NCBI GenBank assembly: GCA_963762735.1 | Contig: CAVXMG010000031.1 | Location: 62,001-126,000, forward strand | Direction: 5' to 3' | DNA: 64,000 bases | Origin: DASXKD01 sp963762735 | Lineage (GTDB): Bacteria; Actinomycetota; Actinomycetes; Streptosporangiales; Streptosporangiaceae | Shown here: piece after piece, positions 27,331-35,817 of the stretch | Position numbering within the stretch: position 1 is the stretch's first letter | How the letters are laid out: the number at the start of each line of letters is the position of its first letter | Notes under the pieces: generated by a model | What the model was told of the DNA's origin: nothing | What the model saw: only the letters and a program-made list of their open reading frames with translations | Databases searched by the model: none | Made by a program: the position numbers and the translations under genes

Positions 27331-28004
27331 CCCGAGTGCTGGTCGTCGACGACGAGCCGTCGATCCTTCGGGCGCTCCGGATCAACCTGTCCGCGCGCAA
27401 CTACCAGGTCAGCACCGCCAGCGACGGCGCCTCCGGGCTCGCCGCCATGGCCCGTGACCGCCCCGACGTGATGATCCTCGACCTCGGGCTGCCCGACATG
27501 GACGGCACCGAGGTCATCCGCGGGGTCCGGGGCTGGGCCTCGACGCCGATCATCGTGCTTTCTGTCTGGGGGCACGAAAGCCAGAAGGTGGCGGCGCTCG
27601 ACGCGGGCGCGGACGACTACGTGACCAAGCCGTTCGGCATGGACGAACTGCTCGCCCGGCTGCGCGCGGCAATCCGCCGTGCCGCGCCCGCGGCGGACGA
27701 GCCGGTGGTCAAGACGGAGGACTTCACCGTCGATCTCGGCGCCAAGCGAGTCACCCGCGCCGATGGCAGTGACGTGCGGCTGACGCCCACCGAGTGGCAG
27801 TTGCTCGAAGTCCTGGTGCGGAACCAGGGCCGCCTGGTCACGCAGCGGCAGTTGCTCCAGGAGGTGTGGGGCCCGTCCTACCAGACGGAGAGCAACTACC
27901 TGCGGGTCTACGTGGCCCAACTGCGGCGCAAACTGGAGCCCGAGCCCTCCCGCCCGCGTTACCTGCTCACCGAATCCGGCATGGGCTACCGCTTCGTGGC
28001 CTGA
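27327..28004 (+). CDS. KdpE-like OmpR-family response regulator
   Basis: A 225-residue regulator: receiver domain with the DDE acidic cluster in VLVVDDEPS, phospho-acceptor Asp52 in MILDLGLPDMDG and Lys in YVTKPFGMDELL, followed by a winged helix with TPTEWQLLEVLVRNQGRL and VAQLRRKLEPEPSRPRYL. These segments are typical of KdpE. The start is TTG 27327, overlapping the kinase stop (TTGA); GTG 27336 is the alternative. It probably controls the divergent potassium permease through the direct repeats at 25358-25409. Confidence 0.9.
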   Translation: MTRVLVVDDEPSILRALRINLSARNYQVSTASDGASGLAAMARDRPDVMILDLGLPDMDGTEVIRGVRGWASTPIIVLSVWGHESQKVAALDAGADDYVTKPFGMDELLARLRAAIRRAAPAADEPVVKTEDFTVDLGAKRVTRADGSDVRLTPTEWQLLEVLVRNQGRLVTQRQLLQEVWGPSYQTESNYLRVYVAQLRRKLEPEPSRPRYLLTESGMGYRFVA

Positions 28005-28010
28005 GCGGTG

Positions 28011-28094
28011 CTAGCCCGGGGGAGCGACCCCCCTGGAACCCCCCGGTGGCCCACGGCCCGGTTCCTCCGTCACCGGGCCGTGGCCATGCTGGCT
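28011..28094 (+). repeat. Structured intergenic repeat, copy A
   Basis: It starts six bases after the kdpE-like stop. It holds a first hairpin GGGGG-AGCGA-CCCCC (28018-28032), the conserved word TGGAACC, and a second perfect 12-bp hairpin (arms 28051-28062 and 28072-28083) whose 9-base loop is TCCTCCGTC. Copies B and C at 32831-33040 share the loop and the word order but use different stem bases. It also probably terminates transcription between converging genes. Confidence 0.75.
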
Positions 28095-28119
28095 TCGGCT
28101 GCCAGCCGCCTGGCCTTCT

Positions 28120-28214
28120 TACGATTTCGTGCTATCCGATATCGGAGAAGCGGGGATCGTGTGCGGGGCAGCGCCGGGGTACCCGGCCGTTCCTACGATT
28201 TCGTGCTATCCGAT
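28120..28214. repeat. Short duplication of the NRAMP gene 3' end
   Basis: A 21-base identical segment beginning TACGATTTCGTGCTATCC occurs at 28120-28140 and again at 28194-28214, 74 bases apart; similarity extends about a further 12 bases with mismatches. The second copy covers the stop and last codons of the NRAMP-like gene, so the first is a duplicated gene end. No integrase or IS is nearby. Confidence 0.7.
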
Positions 28215-29677
28215 GCCGAAGAAGCCGAGGATCGTGCTGCCGAGCAGGAGCAGGCTCATTGCCGAGATGCCTGTCACGCAGATCCCGGCCACGACCCGGA
28301 ACAGTGGCTTGTTGGCGGCCTTGCCCAGCACGCTGCGCCGGTTGGTGAGGATCAGGATGTAGATCAGGATGACCGGGGTGACGATGCCCTGCAGCACCTG
28401 GGTGCCGATCAGCAGCGATATCAGGTTGATGTGGGTCATTGCCAGCGAGGCGCCGATGATCACCTGCACGGTGAACAGGCCGAGGAAGAGCCGCGCCTCA
28501 GTGAACCGGCGGGACACCGAGCGCTCCACGCCGACCGCCTCGCTGATCGCGTAGGAACTCGAAAGCGGGACTATCGCCCCGGCGAGCGCGGATGCGCCGA
28601 TGAGCCCGAGCGCGAACAGCGCCTCTGCCCCGGCCCCGGCGACCGGGACGCAGCGCTTGGGCGGCCTCGGAGGCGGAGGTCAGCGGCCCCTTCCCGCCGA
28701 TGGCGGCCGCGGTCGCGATGATGATCGTGATGGAGATGATGCAGGCGAAGAGCGCGCCCGAGATCGCGTCGATCCGGGCCCGCGGGTAGTCCGCCGGGTC
28801 GGCGCCCTTGTCCACGACGCCCGCCGCAGCGTAGAGCTGCATGTACGGACTCACCGTGGTGCCGATCAGCGCGACGCCAAGCAGCAGGTAGGGCTTGCTG
28901 TACTCGAAGTGCGGTATCACCAGGTTCTGCCCGACCTGGGACCAGTCCGGGTGCCCGAGTATCGCCGCGATCGGGTAGGCGAGGAAGGCCAGCGACATGA
29001 CCAGGAAGATCCGCTCCGCGTACCGGTAGGAGCCGAACAGTACGAGTGCCCAGATGGCGACGGCCGCGATCGGGATGATGATGTACCGGCTGACGCCGAG
29101 CAGCCCGAACGCGGCGCCGATGCCGGCGAACTCCGAGACGACCAGCCCGGTGTTGGCCAGCAGCACGCAGGCCAGGGCCAGCGCGGTGAACCGCAGGCTG
29201 AACTGCTCCCTGATCAGCGCCGCCAGGCCCTTGCCTGTGTAGGTGCCCAGCCGCACCGCCATCTCCTGCACCAGCACCAGCGCCACGGTGACCAGCACCA
29301 TGAAGAACAGCGTCCGGTAGACGAACTGGGAACCCGCGGAGGCGTAGGTGGCGATCCCGGCGGCGTCGTTCCCGGCGTTGGCGGCGACCACGCCGGGCCC
29401 CAGGATCGCGAGGAACAGGAAGATCCGGCTCTTGCGCACCCGGGTCAGCCGGACCCCGCCGAGCGGATCGGGTGAGCGTGGTCAGGCCCGCCCAGGACCG
29501 CGCTGCCCCGCCGCCCGTCGCCCGTGCGCCTGCCGCCCGCCGGGCCCGTGCCGCCCTGGCGGCCGCCGCCTTGCGCTCCTGCCGCGCCGTCCGCTCGGGT
29601 GCCGCCTCGCCGGCCGCCTCCCGCTCCGGCGCCGCGGCGGCCCCCCCGGCCTGGGCCTCCTCCTGCCCGCCGGTCAC
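28206..29677 (-). pseudogene. NRAMP-related divalent metal transporter, two frameshifts
   Basis: Transporter sequence is read in three frames. The GTG start at 29677 overlaps the MgtE-like stop; frame A gives a polar lead to about 29465. Frame B covers helices 1-7 (FLFLAILGPGVVAANAGNDA to about 28660). Frame C gives the rest (ALFALGLIGASALAGAIVPL, then VQVIIGASLAMTHINLISLL) to the stop at 28206. Both changes are +1 and lie in C/G runs (near 29460 and 28657). TM1 reads ANAGND rather than DPGN, and the TM6 region reads TTVSPYMQLYAAAG without the MPH motif, as in NRAMP-related Mg2+ transporters. Sequencing error is plausible because all helices are otherwise well conserved. Confidence 0.8.
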
Positions 29678-31200
29678 TGCAACAGCCTCGGGAAGTGCAG
29701 CCGGCCGTGCCCGGGCACCAGCGCGTCCAGCACGTCGTCGGACAGGATCCGGCCGAGCGGCTTGCCGTCGTCGTCCACCACGAGCAGCGACGAGCGCCGC
29801 GACTCGACCATCTCGGTCGCGACCGTGTCGAGGTCGGCATCGGGACGCAGGGTGACCGGCGGGTTCTCCGGGTCGATGATGTCCGCGAGCTGCTTGCCGG
29901 CCTTGTTGACCAGCAGGTCGAAGGCGGAGACGTCGCCGATGAGCCGCCCCTCGGCGTCGAGCACGGCCACCGAGTCGATTTCCGTCTGGTGCTTGGCCAG
30001 CTTGACCAGCCTTTTCCGTACTTCCTCGACCGTCTCGTGCGGCTCGGCGCAGGCGAGCACCGTGGTCATCACGCCGCCGGCCTCGTCGGGGGCGTAGCCG
30101 AGCAGCCGGGCCAGCTCCCGCTGGGTGGCGAGCGGCATCTGGGCGAGCAACTGCGCCTGTTCCTCCTCGGGCAGCTCCCGCAGCGCCTCCGCGGCCTCGT
30201 CGGGCTCCATCGCCGCGACCAGGTCGGCGGCCTGCGCGGGCTCCATCTCCCGCAGCAGCGCGGTCAGCTCGTCCGGCTCCATCTCCTCCAGCGCGTCCGC
30301 CGCCAGGTCGTGGTCCAGGCTGGCAAGCAGCTCCTTGCGCCCGGACCTGCCCAGCCCCTCCAGCACGTCGGCGAGTTCCGCGGGGCGCAGCCGGCGCAGC
30401 GCCGAACTCGGGGTGCGCAGCTTCATCGCGGCGGGCTCCTCGGGGGAGTCCTCGCCGAACGACTCGACCGCGGCCCAGTCGATCACCCGGTCCGGAGTGG
30501 GATGCCAGCGGAAGCGCTTGGGGCCAAGCCGCCGAAGCAGGGTCTGCAGGCTGACGTCCACGCCGACCAGCCGGACCTGGTCGCCCACCTGCGCGAGGTA
30601 CAGGTCGGCGGCCCGGATCACCTGGACCTCGTCGGTGTCCACCAGTTGGTGGTCGAGGATGTCCCTGGCCAGCAGCACCTCGCCCTCACGGCGGCGGAAC
30701 TCGCGCAGGTCCATCCGGGCGGTCCGCAGCGTGACGGACCGGCGGTCCACGTGATCGATGATCGAGGAGTCCAGGTAGGCCTGCCGCCGCCCGACCCGGA
30801 CCACCAGGCCGGTGACCGCCGGGTAGTCGTCGCCGCCATCCATACTGGCCACCAGGTCGACGAGGCGGCCCACCTCCTCGCCGGACTGGTTCAGCACCGG
30901 GGCGCCGTCCAGGCCGACCAGGGAGATGATGTTCTGCCGCACCTGCCGGGACGTCGTCAGGCGCTGCGAATAGGCCTCGAACAGGTGGGCCGGGGCGCTG
31001 CGGTGGCCATCACGGACCCGCGGGGCAGGCTCCCGGCGCCGGGAAAGAAATCGCCGGTCGGGCACAGCAACCTCCTGGACCGCCGGCCGATCCGGGTGTT
31101 CTACCCGGGAGGGCCCGGCAGGCGTAGGGATGGGAACGGGCAGCATCTGGCGGCGGCCCGGCCCCTGGTGGTAGCCGCGCCCGCCGTGGTTGTACTGCAT
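29674..31200 (-). CDS. PRC-barrel/MgtE-N/CBS protein lacking the MgtE channel
   Basis: A 508-residue soluble protein. After about 80 poorly conserved residues there is a PRC-barrel-like region (NIISLVGLDGAPVLNQSGEE), then an MgtE N-domain made of short acidic helical repeats (LREMEPAQAADLVAAMEPDE, ALRELPEEEQAQLLAQM) and a CBS pair (TEIDSVAVLDAEGRLIGDVS and SSLLVVDDDGKPLGRILSDD). MgtE uses these domains to sense cytosolic Mg2+ and gate its own channel; here no membrane segment follows. Its stop overlaps the start of the NRAMP-like gene (GTGA), so the two products are coupled and probably form sensor and transporter. The start at ATG 31200 is uncertain. Confidence 0.85.
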   Translation of the reverse strand: MQYNHGGRGYHQGPGRRQMLPVPIPTPAGPSRVEHPDRPAVQEVAVPDRRFLSRRREPAPRVRDGHRSAPAHLFEAYSQRLTTSRQVRQNIISLVGLDGAPVLNQSGEEVGRLVDLVASMDGGDDYPAVTGLVVRVGRRQAYLDSSIIDHVDRRSVTLRTARMDLREFRRREGEVLLARDILDHQLVDTDEVQVIRAADLYLAQVGDQVRLVGVDVSLQTLLRRLGPKRFRWHPTPDRVIDWAAVESFGEDSPEEPAAMKLRTPSSALRRLRPAELADVLEGLGRSGRKELLASLDHDLAADALEEMEPDELTALLREMEPAQAADLVAAMEPDEAAEALRELPEEEQAQLLAQMPLATQRELARLLGYAPDEAGGVMTTVLACAEPHETVEEVRKRLVKLAKHQTEIDSVAVLDAEGRLIGDVSAFDLLVNKAGKQLADIIDPENPPVTLRPDADLDTVATEMVESRRSSLLVVDDDGKPLGRILSDDVLDALVPGHGRLHFPRLLQ

Positions 31201-31299
31201 GGATCGCCGAGCACGACCGCACCTCCCTCATCTTCGGTTGCGACATCAAGGCTAGACGCCACGGGCGGGGGAGCTAAACAGAGGGGTCCGCTGGGGTGG

Positions 31300-32448
31300 T
31301 CAGCTCACCGCGCCGCGGTCCTGCAGGCCGGTGATCTCGGCCGGGGTCAGGCCGAGGCCGGTCAGCACCTCCCTGGTGTTGCTGCCGGGCCGGACCGGCG
31401 GTGACGGCGGGCCGCTGGGGGTGCGGCCGAAGCGGGGCGCCGGGGCCGGCTGGACGACACCGCCCACGTCGACAAAGGTGCCGCGGGCGGCGTTGTGCGG
31501 GTGCGCCGGGGCGTCCGCGGGGCTGACCACGGGCGCCACGCAGGCATCGGAGCCCGCGAATGCCTCCGCCCACTGCGCCTGGGTGCGCCCGGCGAACGCC
31601 TCGGTGAACCGCGCCCGCAGTTCCGGCCAGCCGGACCGGTCGTACTGGGCAGGCAGGCCCGACTCGTCCAGGCCGAGGCCCGCCAGAAGTTCGGCGTAGA
31701 ACTTCGGCTCCAGCGCGCCCACCGCCATGTGCCGTCCGTCGGCGGTGGTGTAGGTGTCGTAGAACGGCGCCCCGCCATCGAGGACGTTGGTGCCCCGCCC
31801 GTCCTGCCAGCCGCCCGCCGCGCGCAGCCCGTAGAGGAAAGACGCGAGCATCGCCGAACCGTCGACCATCGCGACGTCGATGGCCTGGCCCAGGCCGGAC
31901 CGCTCACGCTCCAGGAGCGCGGCGAGCACCCCGATCACCAGCAGCATGCCGCCCCCGCCGAAATCCCCGATCAGGTTCAGCGGGGGGAGCGGGCGCTCGC
32001 CTTCCCGCCCGATGGGATCCAGGGTGCCGGACACCGCGATGTAGTCGATGTCGTGGCCTGCTGTCGCGGCGAGCGGGCCATCCTGCCCCCAGCCGGTCAT
32101 CCGGGCGTAGATCAGCCGCGGATTCCGCTCGGCGCAGACGTCGGGCCCGAAGCCGAGCCGCTCCGCCACCCCGGGCCGGAACGCCTCCACCAGCACGTCC
32201 GACCCAGCCGCCAGACGGAGCAGGATGTCCACGCCTGCCGGGTTCTTCAGGTCAAGCCGGATCGACCGGCGGCTACGGCGCAGCGGGTCCACCGGCGGCA
32301 ACTGCTGCCGCCCCGAGCGATCCGGGCGGTCGATCCGCAGCACATCCGCCCCCAGGTCGGCTAGGACCATGCAGCCGAACGGTGCCGGTGCCAGGCTCGC
32401 CACCTCGATGACCTTGAGCCCTTCCAGGGGGCCTGTTCGTCTGTCCAC
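31300..32448 (-). CDS. CaiB/BaiF family CoA transferase, alpha-methylacyl-CoA racemase type
   Basis: A 382-residue class III CoA-transferase-fold protein. The start region VIEVASLAPAPFGCMVLADLG is diagnostic. The racemase catalytic pair of mycobacterial MCR is recognisable as the His in AGHDIDYIAVSG and the Asp in NLIGDFGGGG. It therefore probably epimerises 2-methylacyl-CoA esters in branched-chain fatty acid or sterol breakdown. I chose GTG 32448 (VDRRTGPLEG), where the family begins. It is divergent from a CsoR-type repressor gene with 103 bases between. Confidence 0.86.
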   Translation of the reverse strand: MDRRTGPLEGLKVIEVASLAPAPFGCMVLADLGADVLRIDRPDRSGRQQLPPVDPLRRSRRSIRLDLKNPAGVDILLRLAAGSDVLVEAFRPGVAERLGFGPDVCAERNPRLIYARMTGWGQDGPLAATAGHDIDYIAVSGTLDPIGREGERPLPPLNLIGDFGGGGMLLVIGVLAALLERERSGLGQAIDVAMVDGSAMLASFLYGLRAAGGWQDGRGTNVLDGGAPFYDTYTTADGRHMAVGALEPKFYAELLAGLGLDESGLPAQYDRSGWPELRARFTEAFAGRTQAQWAEAFAGSDACVAPVVSPADAPAHPHNAARGTFVDVGGVVQPAPAPRFGRTPSGPPSPPVRPGSNTREVLTGLGLTPAEITGLQDRGAVS

Positions 32449-32551
32449 CCCGATAGCCTGCCATGCCAGGCAATGCCGGGCATCAGGGTCCCGTTCTGCT
32501 CTCCGGGTCCTAGGTGTGGGCGGAATCCGGGGCGCCACGTAAGGTCGCAGC

Positions 32552-32833
32552 ATGCGCGGTTACACCCAGGACAAGGACGCCTATCTTCGCAGGCTCCGCC
32601 GCATCGAGGGCCAGGTGCGCGGGATCGCGCGCATGGTGGACGAGGACGTCTACTGCATCGACGTGCTGACCCAGGTGTCGGCGGTGACCAGGGCGCTCCA
32701 GGCGGTCGCGCTCGGGCTGCTCGAAGACCACCTTGGCGAATGCGTCTCCGAGGCGGTGCGCAAGGGCGGGGACGAGGGCGCGGAGTCGGTGCGTGAGGCC
32801 GCGGCGGCCATCACCCGGCTCGTGCGGTCCTAG
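32552..32833 (+). CDS. CsoR/FrmR-family metal-sensing repressor
   Basis: A 93-residue all-helical repressor. The core DAYLRRLRRIEGQVRGIARM is typical of the family, and the copper-type ligand set Cys35, His60, Cys64 (VYCIDVLTQ, LLEDHLGEC) is complete, which favours Cu(I) sensing over formaldehyde sensing. No copper ATPase or chaperone gene is adjacent. Its stop codon TAG is the first three bases of repeat copy B. Confidence 0.88.
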   Translation: MRGYTQDKDAYLRRLRRIEGQVRGIARMVDEDVYCIDVLTQVSAVTRALQAVALGLLEDHLGECVSEAVRKGGDEGAESVREAAAAITRLVRS

Positions 32834-32910
32834 CCTGGGGAGCGACCCCTGGAACCCCCGCTGGCTCCCAAGGCCCCGTTCCTCCGTCACGGGGCCTTGG
32901 CCGTGTTGGC
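32831..32910 (+). repeat. Structured intergenic repeat, copy B
   Basis: It begins at the csoR-like stop codon. First hairpin GGGG-AGCGA-CCCC (32837-32849), then TGGAACCCCC, then a perfect 12-bp stem (CCAAGGCCCCGT at 32868-32879, ACGGGGCCTTGG at 32889-32900) closing the loop TCCTCCGTC. Compared with copy A, two paired positions changed on both sides of the stem, which is compensatory change. Confidence 0.75.
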
Positions 32911-33040
32911 CTCAGGGAGCGATCCTCCTGGAACCGGCCGGGGCGCCTGCTGGCGCCTGGGGGGACGACCCGGCAGGACCCCATCCCCGAGCTGGCCCGG
33001 GGGGCCGTTCCTCCGTCACAGGAGCCTGGGCCCTGCTGGC
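32911..33040 (+). repeat. Structured intergenic repeat, copy C (with an extra 5' half)
   Basis: It follows copy B directly. A partial 5' half (GGGAGCGATCCTCCTGGAACC, 32914-32934, 21 bases counted by position) is followed from about 32960 by a diverged full copy: GGGGGGACGACCC, AGGACCCC, then a stem with arms 32994-33008 and 33018-33032 that is only partly paired, again closing TCCTCCGTC. It ends at the stop of the converging YbjN-like gene. Confidence 0.65.
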
Positions 33041-33573
33041 TAGGGCTGGTCTGTGGTAGGCGCGGCGAAGCGGGCGAAGGCGCGGAGGTTCGCGGTGCTC
33101 TCGCCGCGCTTGATCCGCCACGCCCACTCCCGGCGGATCGAGGACTCGAACCCGATGGCCAGCGCCGGGTTGAAGTTGTCGTCGGAGTAGCTGAGCACGC
33201 AACCGAGCACCCTGTCGATCTCCTCGGTGGAGACCGACGCCAGCGGCAGCCGTCCGGTCAGGTAGACATCCCCGCGCTCGTCCACGGCGAAATGCACCCC
33301 GTACATCCGGCCATTGCGCTCCAGCAGGAACCGGTAGAAGCGAGCGTGGTTCTCATCCGGCTGACGGCAGAAGAACGCCTCCACATGCAGGCTGTGCGCG
33401 CCCACGATCAGCCAGGTCATGGTCGCGAGCTTGCGCTGGCCTTCGAGCCGGACCAGGTAGCTGCCCGGGGCCGGGCTCTCCGGCGTCAGCTCCAGTGCCT
33501 CCAGTGCCGCCTCGACCGCAGCCGTGGCCGCCGCCTGAGCCGTCGGCATCTCAGTCACGGCCAGGGCCGCCAT
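33040..33573 (-). CDS. YbjN-domain protein
   Basis: A 177-residue protein of the YbjN/type III secretion chaperone-like fold, seen in WLIVGAHSLHVEAFFCRQPD, RFYRFLLERNGRMYGVHFAV and a long helical tail with VLGCVLSYSDDNFN. In Streptomyces such a gene follows mshA, as it does here 62 bases downstream. The molecular function is not established. I chose ATG 33573; ATG 33549 is also possible. Confidence 0.85.
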   Translation of the reverse strand: MAALAVTEMPTAQAAATAAVEAALEALELTPESPAPGSYLVRLEGQRKLATMTWLIVGAHSLHVEAFFCRQPDENHARFYRFLLERNGRMYGVHFAVDERGDVYLTGRLPLASVSTEEIDRVLGCVLSYSDDNFNPALAIGFESSIRREWAWRIKRGESTANLRAFARFAAPTTDQP

Positions 33574-33635
33574 CGCGAAGGAACGGGGCCGCAGGCCATC
33601 GGGGCCGCCCTCCCAGGTCAGCACTCTCCATGGGG

Positions 33636-34919
33636 CTATCCTGCCAGCGCCGGGCGCCCTTCGGCCTGTGCGCTCATGGCCCCGCGGTACACGCTGAGCA
33701 GGCGGTCGACCGTGTTCCCCCAGCCAAACCGGCTCGCGTGCTCGACCGCGCCCGCCGACAACCTGGCCCGCAGCGCCGGGGAGGCGAACAGCCGGCGCAG
33801 CGCGTCGGCGTAGCGGGCCGGGTCGTGCCCTTCGACAAGGATGCCGGAGACACCGTCCTGGACCGCGGTGCGCAGCCCGCCCACCGAGGCCGCGACGACC
33901 GGGGTTCCGCAGGCCTGCGCCTCGACGGCCACAAGACCGAACGACTCCGAGTAGGACGGCACCATGACCACCGTGGCGGCCCGGTACCAGTCGGCGAGTT
34001 CCGCCTGCGGGCAGGGCGGCTCGACCCGAACCACGGCACCGATTCCCAGTGCCTGCGCGGCCTCGGTGAGCTGGTCGGGGTCGGCGCGGCCGGTCCCGCT
34101 CGGGCCGCCCACGAAGGCAACCGTGAGCGCCTGCGCCAGCGCCGGGTCGCCTCGGATCAGGTCCGCGGCCGCATGCAGCACCACGTCCGGTGCCTTCAGC
34201 GGCTGGATGCGGCCCGCGAACACGATGACCGGGCCGTTCTCGGGCAGGCCCAGGCGGTGCCTGGCGGCGCTGGCCGGCCCGGGCCGGAAGATCGACAGGT
34301 CCACCCCCGGGTTGACGGTCCAGATCTTGGCCGGCTCCGCCCCGTAAAGCATGGCGAGCTGGCGGGCCTCCTCCTCGGTGTTCGCCACCAGCCGGTCGGC
34401 CGAGGCGACCACGTCCGATTCGCCGCGCAGCCGGGTGTCCGGCTCCCGCATGTCTCCGCGGGCGAGCGCGGCGTTCTTGACCCTGCCGAGGGTGTGCATG
34501 GACTGCACGAACGGCACGCCCCACCGTTCCTTGGCGACCGCGCCGACGTGGCCGGACAGCCAGTAGTGGCCGTGCACCAGGTCGTACCGGCCAGGCGCGT
34601 AGGCGGCCTCGGTGCGCAGCACTCCCAGCGTGAACTCGCAGAGCTGGGCGGGCAGGTCGGCCTTGTCCAGCTCCTCGAACGGGCCGGCCGGGACGTGCCG
34701 GACCAGCACGCCGGGTACCAGTTCGTGCACGGGAGCGGCGTCGCGGGAGACCGCCCGGGTGAAGATCTCCACCTCCACGCCGCGGGCGGCCATGCGCTTG
34801 GCGACCTCGACGACATAGACGTTGAGGCCGCCCGCGTCGCCGGTGCCCGGCTGTTCGAGCGGCGAGGTATGAACGCTGATGGTCGCGATCCGCCTTGGGA
34901 CCCGTCGCGGCACAGGCAT
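33636..34919 (-). CDS. mshA: D-inositol-3-phosphate glycosyltransferase (mycothiol synthesis)
   Basis: A 427-residue GT4 retaining glycosyltransferase that makes GlcNAc-inositol-phosphate, the first step of mycothiol synthesis. Signatures are SVHTSPLEQPGTGDAGGLNV at the start, VHGHYWLSGHVGA, the C-terminal nucleotide-binding FAGRIQPLKAPDVVL and the E-x7-E motif in YSESFGLVAVEAQACGTPVV. ATG 34919 has GGAGG four bases before it. Together with gpmA, YbjN and SenX3-RegX3 it reproduces the Streptomyces order. Confidence 0.95.
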   Translation of the reverse strand: MPVPRRVPRRIATISVHTSPLEQPGTGDAGGLNVYVVEVAKRMAARGVEVEIFTRAVSRDAAPVHELVPGVLVRHVPAGPFEELDKADLPAQLCEFTLGVLRTEAAYAPGRYDLVHGHYWLSGHVGAVAKERWGVPFVQSMHTLGRVKNAALARGDMREPDTRLRGESDVVASADRLVANTEEEARQLAMLYGAEPAKIWTVNPGVDLSIFRPGPASAARHRLGLPENGPVIVFAGRIQPLKAPDVVLHAAADLIRGDPALAQALTVAFVGGPSGTGRADPDQLTEAAQALGIGAVVRVEPPCPQAELADWYRAATVVMVPSYSESFGLVAVEAQACGTPVVAASVGGLRTAVQDGVSGILVEGHDPARYADALRRLFASPALRARLSAGAVEHASRFGWGNTVDRLLSVYRGAMSAQAEGRPALAG

Positions 34920-35012
34920 CCACCTCCGACAGGGCGACCTGGAGGCCGCGTCACGTGTACCCGCCAGGGCCAACCACGCAGCCGCACCACGTGTTCCCGT
35001 AGGCTCTCGGCC

Positions 35013-35756
35013 ATGTCCACACTGGTGCTGCTCAGGCACGGCGAGAGCACTTGGAACGCGGAGGGGCTGTTCACCGGCTGGGTGGACGTCGGGCTGTCGG
35101 ACACCGGCGCCAGGGAAGCCGTCGCCGGCGGCGCGCTGCTGCGCAAGCATGGCCTTCGCCCGGAAGTCGTCCACACCTCGGTGCTGACCCGCGCCATCCA
35201 GACCGCCAACCTGGCGCTGGAGGAGGCGGGCCTGCTCTGGCTGCCGGTGGCCAGGTCGTGGCGGCTGAACGAGCGTCACTACGGCGCGCTCCAGGGCAAG
35301 AGCAAGGCGCAGACCCGGGAGGAGTTCGGCGACGAGCAGTTCATGGTGTGGCGCCGTTCCTACGACGTCCCGCCGCCACCGCTGCCCGACGACCATCCGC
35401 TCTCCCCGGCGGCCGACCCCCGTTACGCCCACCTGCCGCCCGAGTTGCTGCCCCGCACCGAGTGCCTCGCCGACGTGCTCCACCGGATGCTCCCGTACTG
35501 GTACGACGCCATCGTGCCCGAACTGGCGGCGAACCGGACGGTTCTCGTGGCCGCGCACGGCAACTCGCTGCGCGCCCTGGTCAAGCACCTCGACGAGATC
35601 GGCGACGCCGAGATCACCGGGCTGAACATCCCGACCGGCATCCCGCTGGTGTACGAGCTGGACGGGAGCTTCCGGCCGAAGGTGCCCGGCGGCCGGTACC
35701 TGGACCCCGAGGCGGCCTCGGCCGCGGCCGAGGCAGTGCGTAACCAGGGCCGATGA
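35013..35756 (+). CDS. gpmA: 2,3-bisphosphoglycerate-dependent phosphoglycerate mutase
   Basis: A 247-residue glycolytic mutase. The phosphohistidine loop is LLRHGEST (His9), the core reads FTGWVDVGLSDTGAREA and ERHYGALQGKSKAQTREEFG, and the second histidine is in VLVAAHGNSLRALVKHLD. All family blocks are present and the length is normal. It is divergent from mshA with 93 bases between. Confidence 0.96.
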   Translation: MSTLVLLRHGESTWNAEGLFTGWVDVGLSDTGAREAVAGGALLRKHGLRPEVVHTSVLTRAIQTANLALEEAGLLWLPVARSWRLNERHYGALQGKSKAQTREEFGDEQFMVWRRSYDVPPPPLPDDHPLSPAADPRYAHLPPELLPRTECLADVLHRMLPYWYDAIVPELAANRTVLVAAHGNSLRALVKHLDEIGDAEITGLNIPTGIPLVYELDGSFRPKVPGGRYLDPEAASAAAEAVRNQGR

Positions 35757-35817
35757 CCGTCCGGGTGACGATGCGGAAACGGCTGGAGGCGGTTCGTTAT
35801 GTACGGAAGATCCTGTC

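Noticed and set aside
28120..28214. 21-base direct repeats as phage or integrative element att sites.
   Set aside because: Only 74 bases lie between them and no integrase or mobile gene is present.
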